Source of the DNA: Isosphaeraceae bacterium
Lineage (GTDB): Bacteria > Planctomycetota > Planctomycetia > Isosphaerales > Isosphaeraceae
DNA: 33,086 nt
Assembly (NCBI GenBank): GCA_025356475.1
Contig: JANXSX010000046.1
Span: 1-33,086 of the forward strand
Direction: 5' to 3'
Shown here: positions 7,455-15,334 of the stretch, piece by piece
Layout: every line of letters starts with the position of its first letter
How positions within the stretch are numbered: position 1 is the first letter of the stretch
Notes under the pieces: generated by a model
What the model was told of the DNA's origin: nothing
Database searches by the model: none
The model's input: the letters and a program-made list of their open reading frames with translations, nothing else
Program-made: the position numbers and the translations under genes

Positions 7455-8000
7455 TCAGACCGTTGTTGAGACGGGAGTCATGCTCGACCGTAGCCCAAGC
7501 CTTGCGAGCAACTCATCACCTTTAAAGAGCAGCCCGACAATGATCAGGTCGGCGGCGATTGTATTGCCTACGAACGGCAAGCCCGCTAGGTAGCACATCC
7601 CCAGCCCGCCCAGGCCAGCCGGATACACCGCATCACCACCGGCGTAGACGGCAAAGTTTGTGGTCAAGAAGAAGAGCGTTGAGGCGAAGAGGGACAGGCC
7701 AACAAGGCGAACTGGAGCCTCACTCCGACCGCGCTGGAGCATACCGACGATTGCGATGACCGCGTAGGTCCCATAAATGGTCGCCTTCGAGAGCAGGTAG
7801 GGCGAAACGTCGGTTCCCCAGTCGAGGACCAGGTCGGAGAGCAGCATCGCACCCAACGGTACGACGAGCGCCCAACCGCGCGAGAGCCGGGCACCTGCAA
7901 ACAGGGCGAGGCCACCGATAGCGACCGCGTTATGCGGGTGCGGGACAAGGCGGCTGAAGGCGCCGATGAGCATCAGGATGAACGGCGTCGCCATACCCAT
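7455..8000 (-). CDS. DUF6580-like integral membrane protein, first gene of the C1-cofactor operon
   Basis: A 181-residue protein with about five hydrophobic segments (FILMLIGAFSRLV; AIGGLALFAGARL; ALVVPLGAMLLSDLVL; the 80-95 stretch; LSLFASTLFFLTTNFAVY; IAADLIIVGLLF). The early block RLVPHPHNAVAIGGLALFAG is characteristic of DUF6580, a family related in shape to the substrate-binding S components of ECF vitamin transporters. It stands 3 bases before mfnB and is almost certainly co-transcribed with it. Uptake or export of a furan, pterin or metal precursor is conceivable, but nothing in the sequence identifies a substrate. No ECF ATPase or T component is nearby. Confidence 0.75.
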   Translation of the reverse strand: MGMATPFILMLIGAFSRLVPHPHNAVAIGGLALFAGARLSRGWALVVPLGAMLLSDLVLDWGTDVSPYLLSKATIYGTYAVIAIVGMLQRGRSEAPVRLVGLSLFASTLFFLTTNFAVYAGGDAVYPAGLGGLGMCYLAGLPFVGNTIAADLIIVGLLFKGDELLARLGLRSSMTPVSTTV

Positions 8001-8057
8001 AGCAGCAAGACCCCAGGCAAGATCCAGCGGACAGAATCGTATTCGCCAACTCTAGGG

Positions 8058-8086
8058 AGTCTAACCTGTTGACGCTCCAGGTTCAA
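8058..8086 (-). promoter_or_regulatory. Candidate sigma70-type promoter of the C1-cofactor operon
   Basis: Read on the minus strand, TTGAAC (8086-8081) and TAGACT (8063-8058) are separated by 17 bases. Transcription would start near 8050 and leave a leader of about 50 bases before the first ATG at 8000. The site fills the space between the exonuclease stop (8092) and the operon. It also contains the small inverted repeat AACCTG/CAGGTT, which could be an operator. This is a motif match only. Confidence 0.35.
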
Positions 8087-8091
8087 CATGA

Positions 8092-8895
8092 TCACGAAGC
8101 GGCCAGGTTATGGCGAGCGATGCGGTCGAGCCGGAACTCCTTCTCCTTGGCATCCAGGTGGCAAAAAGCGACCAGGTAAACGCTCCCTCCGCGATGGACA
8201 AACCGCCGAGGAGTGATCGACCGAGGCCCAACGCCGCGAGTCCCTCCTTGGTATTCGATGATCACCGCCTGCCCGAGGCCGATCGCCTCATTCAGGCGTT
8301 CAAAGCCTTCGGGTGCGGGCTTGGGCTTGCGGGGGTCGAAGATCGGGTAGACGACCCAATGTTCAGGGACCGCCGCCCCTTCGAGGGCCAGCCACATCCC
8401 CATCACACGCAGACTGTCGGCCAACGCCCGATGTGCTCCGCCCGCGTCGAGTCCCAGGAGATCGGCGATCGTTGCCAGGCGATGGTCTCGGGCTTTCGGC
8501 AGGCTTAACCTCGCGAGAGGAAGCGTATCAACAACCCGATGTGTCGGCATCGGGTGGCCAAGTCTTGCCAACTCGCCACCGAGGAACCCTGCGTCGAAAC
8601 TGGCGTGATGCGCAAGCATCACCGTCTCTGCCGGATCGCCGAGAAAATCCAGGAAGGTCGGCAGGACTTCAGCGGCACTTGAAGCGACCGAGAGCATCCC
8701 ATCCGAGATGCCATGCACTTGAAACGCCCGCATTGGCATCGACCGACCGGGGTTCACCAACTCTTCAAAACGACCGAGTTCGCGACCTTCCACATCGAAC
8801 CGGACCGCCCCCACCTCGACGATACGGTCGAGGTCGGCGGAGAGGCCGGTAGTCTCAAAGTCGAACGCGACGAATTCTAGAGAGGGAGCAGGCAT
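8092..8895 (-). CDS. DEDDh 3'-5' exonuclease (DnaQ-like) with C-terminal WYL-like domain
   Basis: A 267-residue protein. Residues 6-172 are a DnaQ/PolC-type exonuclease with all catalytic residues: Asp12 and Glu14 (AFDFETTGL), Asp101 (HHASFDAGFL), His155 and Asp160 (GAHRALADSLRV). After a linker (VVYPIFDPRKPKP), residues about 209-260 match the core of a WYL domain: VIIEYQGGTR, RSITPRRFVHRGG, VYLVAFCHLDAKEKEFRLDRI. WYL domains bind single-stranded nucleic acid or ligands in PafB/C-type regulators and in phage-defence and CRISPR regulators. The fusion suggests a processing or repair nuclease whose activity is tuned or targeted by the WYL part (inference). It is transcribed divergently from the CAP-domain gene. 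Confidence 0.88.
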   Translation of the reverse strand: MPAPSLEFVAFDFETTGLSADLDRIVEVGAVRFDVEGRELGRFEELVNPGRSMPMRAFQVHGISDGMLSVASSAAEVLPTFLDFLGDPAETVMLAHHASFDAGFLGGELARLGHPMPTHRVVDTLPLARLSLPKARDHRLATIADLLGLDAGGAHRALADSLRVMGMWLALEGAAVPEHWVVYPIFDPRKPKPAPEGFERLNEAIGLGQAVIIEYQGGTRGVGPRSITPRRFVHRGGSVYLVAFCHLDAKEKEFRLDRIARHNLAAS

Positions 8896-9050
8896 GGGCA
8901 GCGGCCCGTGAGGTGGTGTTCAATCTGACACCATCTTGGTCGGGGTTGGGTCGGTTTGTCCAATCTGGCAGTCAGAGAATCCCGAATCTAGCCATTTTGC
9001 CTGGACCAGATCGGCCAGGAGTGCGATGTTCGATCTCAGGGAGAAACTCC

Positions 9051-9569
9051 ATGACACGAAGTTATCGAGGGTGGCTCATCCTCCTAATGTGTCTTGCGAC
9101 CATGTCAGGTTGTGCCGCACCACTCAACCGGGCGGCAGTCGAACCTGGGTTGATCATGGACGACCCGGAGATCGATCCGGCGGAGCTTCTCGACCAGTTG
9201 GTCAAAGCCCACAACGCCGAACGGACCGAAGCCGAGTTGTCCTCCATTGCCCTGGACAAAAAACTCTGTGCCGCAGCCCAGCGTCAGGCTGAGGACATGG
9301 CTGCCCAAAACAAGATGGATCACCAAGGTTCGGACGGTTCAAACCTCCCCGACCGGGTCAAGGATGCCGGCTATTCCTACAAACGTTGCGGCGAGAACAT
9401 CGCCTGGGGTCAGAAATCGGTCGAACAGGTTGTCGAGGTCTGGATGAAGAGTCCTCCCCACAAGAAGAACATCTTGGGGGAGTTCACCCAGATGGGTGCC
9501 GCTCGCGCCTTCTCCAAAGACGGAACCCCCTACTGGTGCGTGGTCTTCGCAACGCCATTGCGGAAGTAG
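9051..9569 (+). CDS. CAP-domain (SCP/PR1-like) lipoprotein
   Basis: The ATG at 9051 is preferred: AGGGAG lies about 8 bases upstream and the protein opens with a lipoprotein signal (WLILLMCLATMSGC, lipidated Cys21). Reading further upstream gives no sensible N-terminus. The 172-residue product has a CAP domain at about 45-170. The usual cavity residues are His91 (KMDHQG), Glu115 (CGENIAWG) and His137 (PPHKKNIL). The ending GTPYWCVVFATP is also typical. Bacterial CAP proteins are common in planctomycetes. Their activity is poorly defined, with lipid binding, protease and adhesion all proposed. It stands alone, with convergent or unrelated neighbours. Confidence 0.88.
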   Translation: MTRSYRGWLILLMCLATMSGCAAPLNRAAVEPGLIMDDPEIDPAELLDQLVKAHNAERTEAELSSIALDKKLCAAAQRQAEDMAAQNKMDHQGSDGSNLPDRVKDAGYSYKRCGENIAWGQKSVEQVVEVWMKSPPHKKNILGEFTQMGAARAFSKDGTPYWCVVFATPLRK

Positions 9570-9739
9570 GTGGTGCCCTAGGCGTTAAGCTGAATTGATC
9601 CCAAATCGAGGCATGTTCTCCTTCTGCTTGAACTCGCAACTGAACAGGGTCACGAACTCCTCAATCGTCTTGACCGAATGCGGAAGAAATCCTAAAGTCC
9701 GCCCCGACTCGATCCGAAGCTTGGGGAGGGATTTCAGCC

Positions 9740-10282
9740 ATGCGCATCAGGATGATGGCGCGACGAGGTGCGATTTCCATCTTTTTGGTACTGCATCTCG
9801 CCGCAGTGGCACTCTGGAACTTGCCCGCTTGTCCGCTCCGGGCTCGCTTCGAGGGTTTGGCTGCGTACTACATTTTGCCGACCGGCCTCTGGCAATATTG
9901 GGGGATGTTCGCTCCCGACCCGATTCGAGACACCTTGACGGCTGAAGCCATGGCGATGGACGCCCAAGGCAAGTTGCACCGGTTTGGGTTCCCCAAGATC
10001 GCCGACTACTCGTTCTGGGCTCAGATCCCCCGAGTCCGATTCTCCAAGTTCACCTGTAATTTGAACGAACCCACGTTGCGGGTCCACCGCGAGTTCGCGG
10101 CTCGTCACGCCGTTCGTCAGATGAACCTTCCCGAAGAGGCCTTCCCGGTCCACGTCGAGCTGAATTACCAACTCTGGCGGTCGCCTCCTCCAGGCTCCCC
10201 TCCAATCGATCCTTTGACTCCGCCAATTCAGATCTTGATTGAATCATATCGCTTCCCGACGATCGCGGAGGTCCGCTCATGA
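9740..10282 (+). CDS. Membrane-anchored partner of the HTTM protein
   Basis: A 180-residue protein with GGGAGGG upstream. It has a basic N-terminus and one clear hydrophobic segment (ISIFLVLHLAAVALWNLPA, residues 12-30), then a soluble region with the block TGLWQYWGMFAPDP (48-61). That motif recurs in proteins encoded next to HTTM/vitamin-K-carboxylase-like genes. The remainder looks like a beta-rich extracytoplasmic domain. Its stop overlaps the start of the HTTM gene by 4 bases, so the two are translationally coupled and probably form a complex. I do not know its reaction. Confidence 0.65.
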   Translation: MRIRMMARRGAISIFLVLHLAAVALWNLPACPLRARFEGLAAYYILPTGLWQYWGMFAPDPIRDTLTAEAMAMDAQGKLHRFGFPKIADYSFWAQIPRVRFSKFTCNLNEPTLRVHREFAARHAVRQMNLPEEAFPVHVELNYQLWRSPPPGSPPIDPLTPPIQILIESYRFPTIAEVRS

Positions 10283-11289
10283 ACCCCCTCCACGTGTGGA
10301 ACACCTTCTGGTTCACCAAGACCTCGGCCAAGCCGCTCGCCACGTTCCGGATCATCTTTGGGATCGTCGCAATCGCCAATCTGGCTCTGTTGCTCCCGGA
10401 CCTTGATTTCTGGCTCTCCGGCGACGGACTGCTCCAGGGGACTGAGGCTCAGGAGTACGCTGGGCCTTTCCGTCCCTCGATCTTGCAGTGGTATCAATCG
10501 CCGACGATCGTCCACGCCATCGTCGCTTTCACGGCCCTGGCCTTCGTGGGCCTGTTGGTGGGCTGGCATACCCGAGTGATGAGTGTTCTTAGTTATCTAG
10601 GTATGCTATCCATTCATCAACGCAATGTCGCCTCAACGAGTGGTGCCGATGTTTTGTTGATGGTCATCAGCTTTTACATGCTGCTCTGCCCTTCAGGGGT
10701 TGCCTACTCACTCGATGCACGTCGAAGGGATCGCAAGCGAGCGACGCTCGCCGAGCCCTTGATCGAGCCTTGGGGGTTCCGCCTGATCCAGATCCAACTC
10801 TGCGGAATTTACTTGATCACCGCAATCCTTAAGTGCAACGGAGCCACCTGGCTCAATGGGACCGCCTTGCATTTCGTACTCAATAACCCCGAGATCGGGC
10901 GTTTTAGCCTCTACCCACTTCAGGAATACCCGCTCGCTATCAATATCCTCACATATTTGGGGCTTGCGACTGAGTTCCTCCTGGCATTCGCACTCTGGTT
11001 TCGACCGACCAGGCGCTGGGCGATTCTCGCAGGCATCGCGCTGCATGTCGGGGTTATCTTCACGGTGAATATCCCGATATTTGGTGAGTTGATGACTGCC
11101 TGCTACATCCTCTTCTTGGCCCCCGACGAGCTTCAGGCGATTCTGCGAGCCATCAACCCACGCACGTATCTGAAGGCCAAGACCAATCTGATCATTCCGG
11201 GCCGGGTCGATTTGGGTTCACGACCCCATGGTCCACATTCGGGAGTTCGCCAAGGGGTTCTCGCGTTTGCCGAGGATTCAGTGATCTGA
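10279..11289 (+). CDS. HTTM-domain multi-pass membrane protein (vitamin K-dependent gamma-carboxylase-like)
   Basis: A 336-residue protein with about eight hydrophobic segments. Features of the HTTM fold shared with the vitamin K-dependent carboxylase membrane core include the first helix ATFRIIFGIVAIANLALLL, the HQRN turn after helix 4 (113-116), a Lys185 in LITAILKCNGATWLNG, and histidine-containing helix IALHVGVIF. Bacterial HTTM proteins are known in planctomycetes and others, but most have no demonstrated carboxylase activity; the C-terminal lumenal domain of true carboxylases is absent here. The overlapping upstream gene may supply the missing soluble domain (inference). About 180 untranslated bases follow before the TlpA-like gene. 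Confidence 0.8.
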   Translation: MNPLHVWNTFWFTKTSAKPLATFRIIFGIVAIANLALLLPDLDFWLSGDGLLQGTEAQEYAGPFRPSILQWYQSPTIVHAIVAFTALAFVGLLVGWHTRVMSVLSYLGMLSIHQRNVASTSGADVLLMVISFYMLLCPSGVAYSLDARRRDRKRATLAEPLIEPWGFRLIQIQLCGIYLITAILKCNGATWLNGTALHFVLNNPEIGRFSLYPLQEYPLAINILTYLGLATEFLLAFALWFRPTRRWAILAGIALHVGVIFTVNIPIFGELMTACYILFLAPDELQAILRAINPRTYLKAKTNLIIPGRVDLGSRPHGPHSGVRQGVLAFAEDSVI

Positions 11290-11475
11290 AAGTCGGTTCC
11301 TCAACCCCCAATCAAAACTTCTCTGGACAAGTATACAGATGTCTCAATTCCCGAAGGAAAAGATCACCTGAATGTGAAAGATTCTCGTTCCAATCACTCG
11401 TGGTGCCTGGTACGTTCAAGAGTTGAAGTTGATGCCCAATCAACTCCGATTTTCACTCACCAGGAGAGCACGGCG

Positions 11476-12747
11476 ATGAAACGATCCTGTACAGGAATGA
11501 AGGCTTCGGTGGCATTGCTGGCAATGGGGGTCATCGCGTTAGGCGACGACACCGTGACTTTGAAGCCGATAGCATCGGGCGCGATGAAGAAAATGGGTGG
11601 ATATATGCCCCAGCGGCTCACCCTTTCGGCGGAGAAGCCCGAAGGGCTCGGGAAGACCCCCGACCTGGCTGCCCCCATGTACGGGGTCCTGACTTTTGGA
11701 CCCAAGGATTCGGCCACCCGGATTATCGTTGTGGTCGATGAGCCCGAAGGCAAGCCGGCGAGGCTCTATGTCGACTCGAACGGAAACGGTGACCTGACCG
11801 ACGACGCTGCTGCGGAATGGGTCGGTAAGCCCTCGCCAGGGCGTGACGGCAAGACGTACACCATGTCGTCGGGGGGTGCCAACGTCACGTTAAAGTATGG
11901 CAAGGCCGAATTCCCTGCACATCTTGGCATGTATCGGTTCGACAAGACCGATAGTGCTCGTGAAGCCCTCAAGGATATTCTGCTCTACTACTCTGACTAT
12001 GCCCAGGAAGGCGAAGTCAAGCTCGGCGAGCAGTCCTACAAGGTCCTGCTCGTTGATCAGTTCGCGAGCGGTGACTATCGCGGTAACGACGGACCTCGGG
12101 GATCGGGCGTTTCGTTCATGATCGACGTCAACAAGAACGGGAATTTTGAACGTCGGGGCGAGATCTACGATATCCGCAAGCCGTTCACGATTGCGGGTGT
12201 GACCTATGCGATTGGCGAGGTCGCTCCCTCAGGCGCGACTTTCACGATCACCAAGTCCGACATCAAGGTGGCCGAGATTCTGCCGCCCCCCGACCTCTCC
12301 GTCGGAGCACCCATTATTGGCTTTACGGCCAAGACGACCGACGGTATCGAGCGAAATATCCTCAAGAGTTATAGGGGCAAGCTCGTCCTTATCGACTTCT
12401 GGGCAACCTGGTGCGGACCCTGCATCGCCGAGCTTCCCAACTTGATTCCCGCCTACGAGACCTACCATGAGAAGGGGCTCGACATCATCGGGATCAGTCT
12501 TGATCAGGCCAACATGAGTGAGAAGCTGGCCTCGTTCACGGACGAGAAAAAGATGACCTGGCCGCAGGTCTATGACGGCAAGTTCTGGCAGGCGGAGATC
12601 GCTCAACTTTATGGCGTGGACTCGATCCCCCGCGCGATCCTCGTTGATGGCGACACCGGCAAGATCGTGGCGACTGGCGACAACCTCCGTGGTGAGAAAC
12701 TCGCCAAAACCATCGAGGCCGAACTGGCCAAGAAGAAGACCCCATGA
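11476..12747 (+). CDS. Secreted TlpA/ResA-like thioredoxin-fold protein with N-terminal calcium-loop-like domain
   Basis: The start at 11476 is preferred over an upstream GTG because AGGAGA sits 8-9 bases before it and a signal peptide follows (ASVALLAMGVIALG). The product has 423 residues. Residues 25-265 form a beta-rich domain with two DxNxNGxL-type loops, VDSNGNGDLTDD (99-110) and IDVNKNGNFERR (216-227), which resemble calcium-binding EF-hand/dockerin loops. Residues about 275-420 are a TlpA-like thioredoxin with WATWCGPCIAELP (CGPC at 313-316) and the cis-Pro in SIPRAILVD. Such proteins reduce disulphides or haem-protein cysteines outside the cytoplasm. The large N-terminal part is typical of planctomycete TlpA paralogues, and its role is unknown. 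Confidence 0.85.
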   Translation: MKRSCTGMKASVALLAMGVIALGDDTVTLKPIASGAMKKMGGYMPQRLTLSAEKPEGLGKTPDLAAPMYGVLTFGPKDSATRIIVVVDEPEGKPARLYVDSNGNGDLTDDAAAEWVGKPSPGRDGKTYTMSSGGANVTLKYGKAEFPAHLGMYRFDKTDSAREALKDILLYYSDYAQEGEVKLGEQSYKVLLVDQFASGDYRGNDGPRGSGVSFMIDVNKNGNFERRGEIYDIRKPFTIAGVTYAIGEVAPSGATFTITKSDIKVAEILPPPDLSVGAPIIGFTAKTTDGIERNILKSYRGKLVLIDFWATWCGPCIAELPNLIPAYETYHEKGLDIIGISLDQANMSEKLASFTDEKKMTWPQVYDGKFWQAEIAQLYGVDSIPRAILVDGDTGKIVATGDNLRGEKLAKTIEAELAKKKTP

Positions 12748-12778
12748 GCTGATACGTCCATTGGGTAATCATCAAGAA

Positions 12779-12851
12779 CGTCGTCACCAGCGGCCCGTCT
12801 GTGGGATCTGAAGGGATCTCTCAGAGACAAAGCGGGCCGCTGGTGGCGACG
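12779..12851. terminator. Strong hairpin between convergent genes, likely bidirectional terminator
   Basis: A 19-base arm at 12779-12797 (ending CACCAGCGGCCCG) pairs with 12833-12851 (CGGGCCGCTGGTGGCGACG) with only one G-T position. The 35-base loop has weak inner pairing (TCTC/GAGA). It sits between the TlpA-like stop (12747) and the convergent hydrolase stop (13005). No T-run follows on either side, so termination would have to rely on the hairpin alone or on Rho. Nothing gene-like is seen elsewhere in this gap. Confidence 0.5.
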
Positions 12852-13004
12852 GTCGTGTTCGGACCGGAAGCAAGTGTCGACGTTTTCAAGCCCGCTCAGG
12901 GGCGCACTTCAGTCGTTCCAGTTACCTCGGACACAGAGCCATCGGGCATCCCGACCCGGGCGCGGTGTCTGCTTCGATCTGGATCAACGCGGCGGTCACA
13001 TCAC

Positions 13005-14801
13005 TTATTGAGTCGTTATAGTCTGATTAAGGTGTAAGTATAAAATCCGCCTGACCTCGTCGGCGGTCGGAATTTTCTCGAGGCATAAGTGATTACTTGA
13101 AACAATGTGTTCAGACTCAACATCTGCATGGTGTGCGCTCTCGTAGGTAACGACCAGGTCGGTCCACCTTTCCCTCGGGGCACGAGATCGTACATTGGCG
13201 ATAATTGAATGCGACGCAATCCCGGGTGCGACTGGCTTTTTAGAGAGAGCTTCAATCACGGGGTTTCCAAACGTTAGGCTATCGACAACGTTCAACCCGA
13301 TCCCGTTTCGCTCACGATTGACGATTCCGGAGCCATTCAGAGCAATTAACTCATTCTTGGCCCCCCCAAGGACATCTGTAGGCCGTATCAACAAATCCGA
13401 CAAAAGTTGGAAAATCCCGAGATTCGCGATGCGGCTTCCCTGATGCGGTGTGGCGATGAAAACAACGCGTCGAATCTCAGGTCGGGGGCGGATCGTGTAA
13501 ACATCTGTCAACAATGCTCGTAATTGCGGCGAGGCGTTGATCGCCCAGAGGGGCATTGTAAATCGCGCATTCCAGAGCGATTCGCCACTCTCGACGACTA
13601 ACGCCTTTGTCATTAGACCGCCGAGACTATGCCCAATCACCACCATCCTGTCGAAGGCCGGATCGTTCCTCAAAGGATCGAACGCTTCGCGAGCCCGCTG
13701 AAGTTCCTTCCTTAACTCAGCGGCGGAAAGCACCAGCGGATTCCCAGTCGCATAACGGATTAGCCAGATCTGGTAGTGATCACGTAGGACAGGATCACCT
13801 TGGACGTCATTGGCAATCTGCGTCCAACTCTCAGGGCCAGAACCGAGCCCATGAATCATGACGATCGGGATCTTGCCTGGACAATAGGGGGTCAACATGA
13901 AAAGACCAGCGGCATCTGCTGCACGTTGGGGATTGACCAAACCGAGCCACGCAAGTCTTGCCAGGTCGCGTGCCTTTGTAGCCTGTTCGCGAGCGAGTGA
14001 GGACGTAAAATCGGCAGACAGTGGCCAGCTCTGGCCTCCTATCACAACGGTCGACTCCTGGGTTGGGTCGTGGAGCACGAGTTTGACCCGGTGCTTTCGC
14101 CACTCGCCCCCAGCCGGAGATCCTTCGGGAACGAGCACTCCTGTCGCTGCGAGGTTGATCTCGTTGGGGTAGAACTCGTCTTGAACGTCCAGCTTCCGCG
14201 CAATCTGTCGGTAGGCGACTAACGGGCAACCGAAGCCATCCCTTGCGAATTGATGATTCATGCCTGAGACGTTCAGATCACCCGCCACAAGCAGGTCGTC
14301 GACTCGTTCGGGTCGCAGACCAATCAGAGTGGCCGCAGGCTCAATGCCCTGTTGACGCAGGCGACTTGCCCATTCACCAGTCGACGGGCGCGATCCAAGA
14401 CCAGCCCGACTGATCCGAACGCAGCCTGCAACCCCTTCCGCATGTAGAGCTTTTGCAGGCTCGGCAAGCGCTGGGTCGGCCATAGCAAAGTAAGAGAAGA
14501 CTGCCGCGTCCCGGTGGTGTTGCAGTGAGGAAGCGGAGTCGTGCGGACCGGAGTGACGAGCCAGCTTGGCATGAAGTGCTGCTAGCTCAAGCATTTGCTG
14601 AGGTCGAGGGTTCGCCATGACCTCAGCTTCAAGACGTTCCAAACCGGTTTTTGTAACCAAGCCGGATACGGGAACGGCCTTGGAACGCAGACTTGCTGGG
14701 ACTAACTTCCGTTGCACCCGAACCGGGGCACACCCAACCACAATTCCCAATGCTACGACAACTCGGAGTGCACGTCGTTCTCTCTGGCGGAGTTGGAACA
14801 T
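13005..14801 (-). CDS. Alpha/beta-hydrolase lipoprotein (esterase/lipase-like)
   Basis: A 598-residue protein with a lipoprotein signal (VVVALGIVVGC, Cys24) and GGAG about 10 bases before the ATG. Residues 45-300 form a family-specific N-terminal domain I cannot name, rich in helices. Residues 308-595 are an alpha/beta-hydrolase: oxyanion strand VMIHGLGSGPESW (314-326), nucleophile elbow VIGHSLGG with Ser392, and a late histidine in SSNHLCLEK. Residues such as Asp in WTDLVVTYES may complete the triad. The architecture recalls PGAP1-like or triacylglycerol-lipase-like proteins. The substrate is unknown. It faces the convergent TlpA-like gene. Confidence 0.82.
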   Translation of the reverse strand: MFQLRQRERRALRVVVALGIVVGCAPVRVQRKLVPASLRSKAVPVSGLVTKTGLERLEAEVMANPRPQQMLELAALHAKLARHSGPHDSASSLQHHRDAAVFSYFAMADPALAEPAKALHAEGVAGCVRISRAGLGSRPSTGEWASRLRQQGIEPAATLIGLRPERVDDLLVAGDLNVSGMNHQFARDGFGCPLVAYRQIARKLDVQDEFYPNEINLAATGVLVPEGSPAGGEWRKHRVKLVLHDPTQESTVVIGGQSWPLSADFTSSLAREQATKARDLARLAWLGLVNPQRAADAAGLFMLTPYCPGKIPIVMIHGLGSGPESWTQIANDVQGDPVLRDHYQIWLIRYATGNPLVLSAAELRKELQRAREAFDPLRNDPAFDRMVVIGHSLGGLMTKALVVESGESLWNARFTMPLWAINASPQLRALLTDVYTIRPRPEIRRVVFIATPHQGSRIANLGIFQLLSDLLIRPTDVLGGAKNELIALNGSGIVNRERNGIGLNVVDSLTFGNPVIEALSKKPVAPGIASHSIIANVRSRAPRERWTDLVVTYESAHHADVESEHIVSSNHLCLEKIPTADEVRRILYLHLNQTITTQ

Positions 14802-15177
14802 GGACTGAAGGCTCCGCCTAGACCGGGCTGTGTTCGCTGGCTTGGTAGGTCGCTAGGGGCGTGCATTACCGCCGACGGGGTGCGCCTAAACCATGCATTC
14901 TGCATCGACTTTGATCGCCTACAACTTGATCTGATCTCGCGTTCGCAGTCAATTCGCGATTCCAGAATCAGCATAACCTCTTTTATCACAAGACATTACA
15001 ACTTAGACGTTCTAGCAAGACTCCCGGATTCGGGAAAAATCAATCGTTCGGCCCAACAAATGCTCTTATCCCTTCCGAGGGTCACGACTACTTCAGGTCC
15101 GATCCCACTTGATGACGCTCAGCGTCGTCCCCTCCCCCAGGTTTGCAACCGCGTCTAGACAGAAGTCGAGGTGGATT
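14802..15177. other. 376-base intergenic region, no convincing gene
   Basis: This space separates the leftward hydrolase gene from a small rightward gene. It must hold both promoters, but I see no clear -35/-10 pair. An AT-richer stretch (about 14960-15010) and a tiny hairpin GACGC-TCA-GCGTC near 15115 are the only notable features. An open frame running through the region gives a composition unlike real proteins. Confidence 0.5.
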
Positions 15178-15333
15178 ATGGAAGGTTTCTTGTTAGAAGA
15201 AATGGTGGTACCGGTCTGTTTGGCAGTCGTACAGGGTTTGGGAGCCGGTGGTGTCGTGGTCGGTGCCATGAATATGTTCGACCGCTACATTCTTGGCCGG
15301 AACCCTAAGAGTCGAAGCGACAAAGACGCTTGA
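15178..15333 (+). CDS. Small hydrophobic hypothetical protein
   Basis: A 51-residue reading frame from ATG at 15178, preceded by GAGGTGG about 6 bases upstream. It contains one hydrophobic, glycine-rich stretch (VVPVCLAVVQGLGAGGVVVG) that could cross the membrane. A basic tail follows (FDRYILGRNPKSRSDKDA). The stop lies one base before the stop of the convergent UvrA gene (TGACTCA). I do not recognise a family. The ribosome binding site and clean end support a real gene, but length and composition leave doubt. Confidence 0.5.
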   Translation: MEGFLLEEMVVPVCLAVVQGLGAGGVVVGAMNMFDRYILGRNPKSRSDKDA

Positions 15334-15334
15334 C

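Noticed and set aside
14712-15158. 148-codon + strand frame upstream of the small hydrophobic gene
   Set aside because: It overlaps the start of the hydrolase gene, has no recognisable domain and has unnatural composition.
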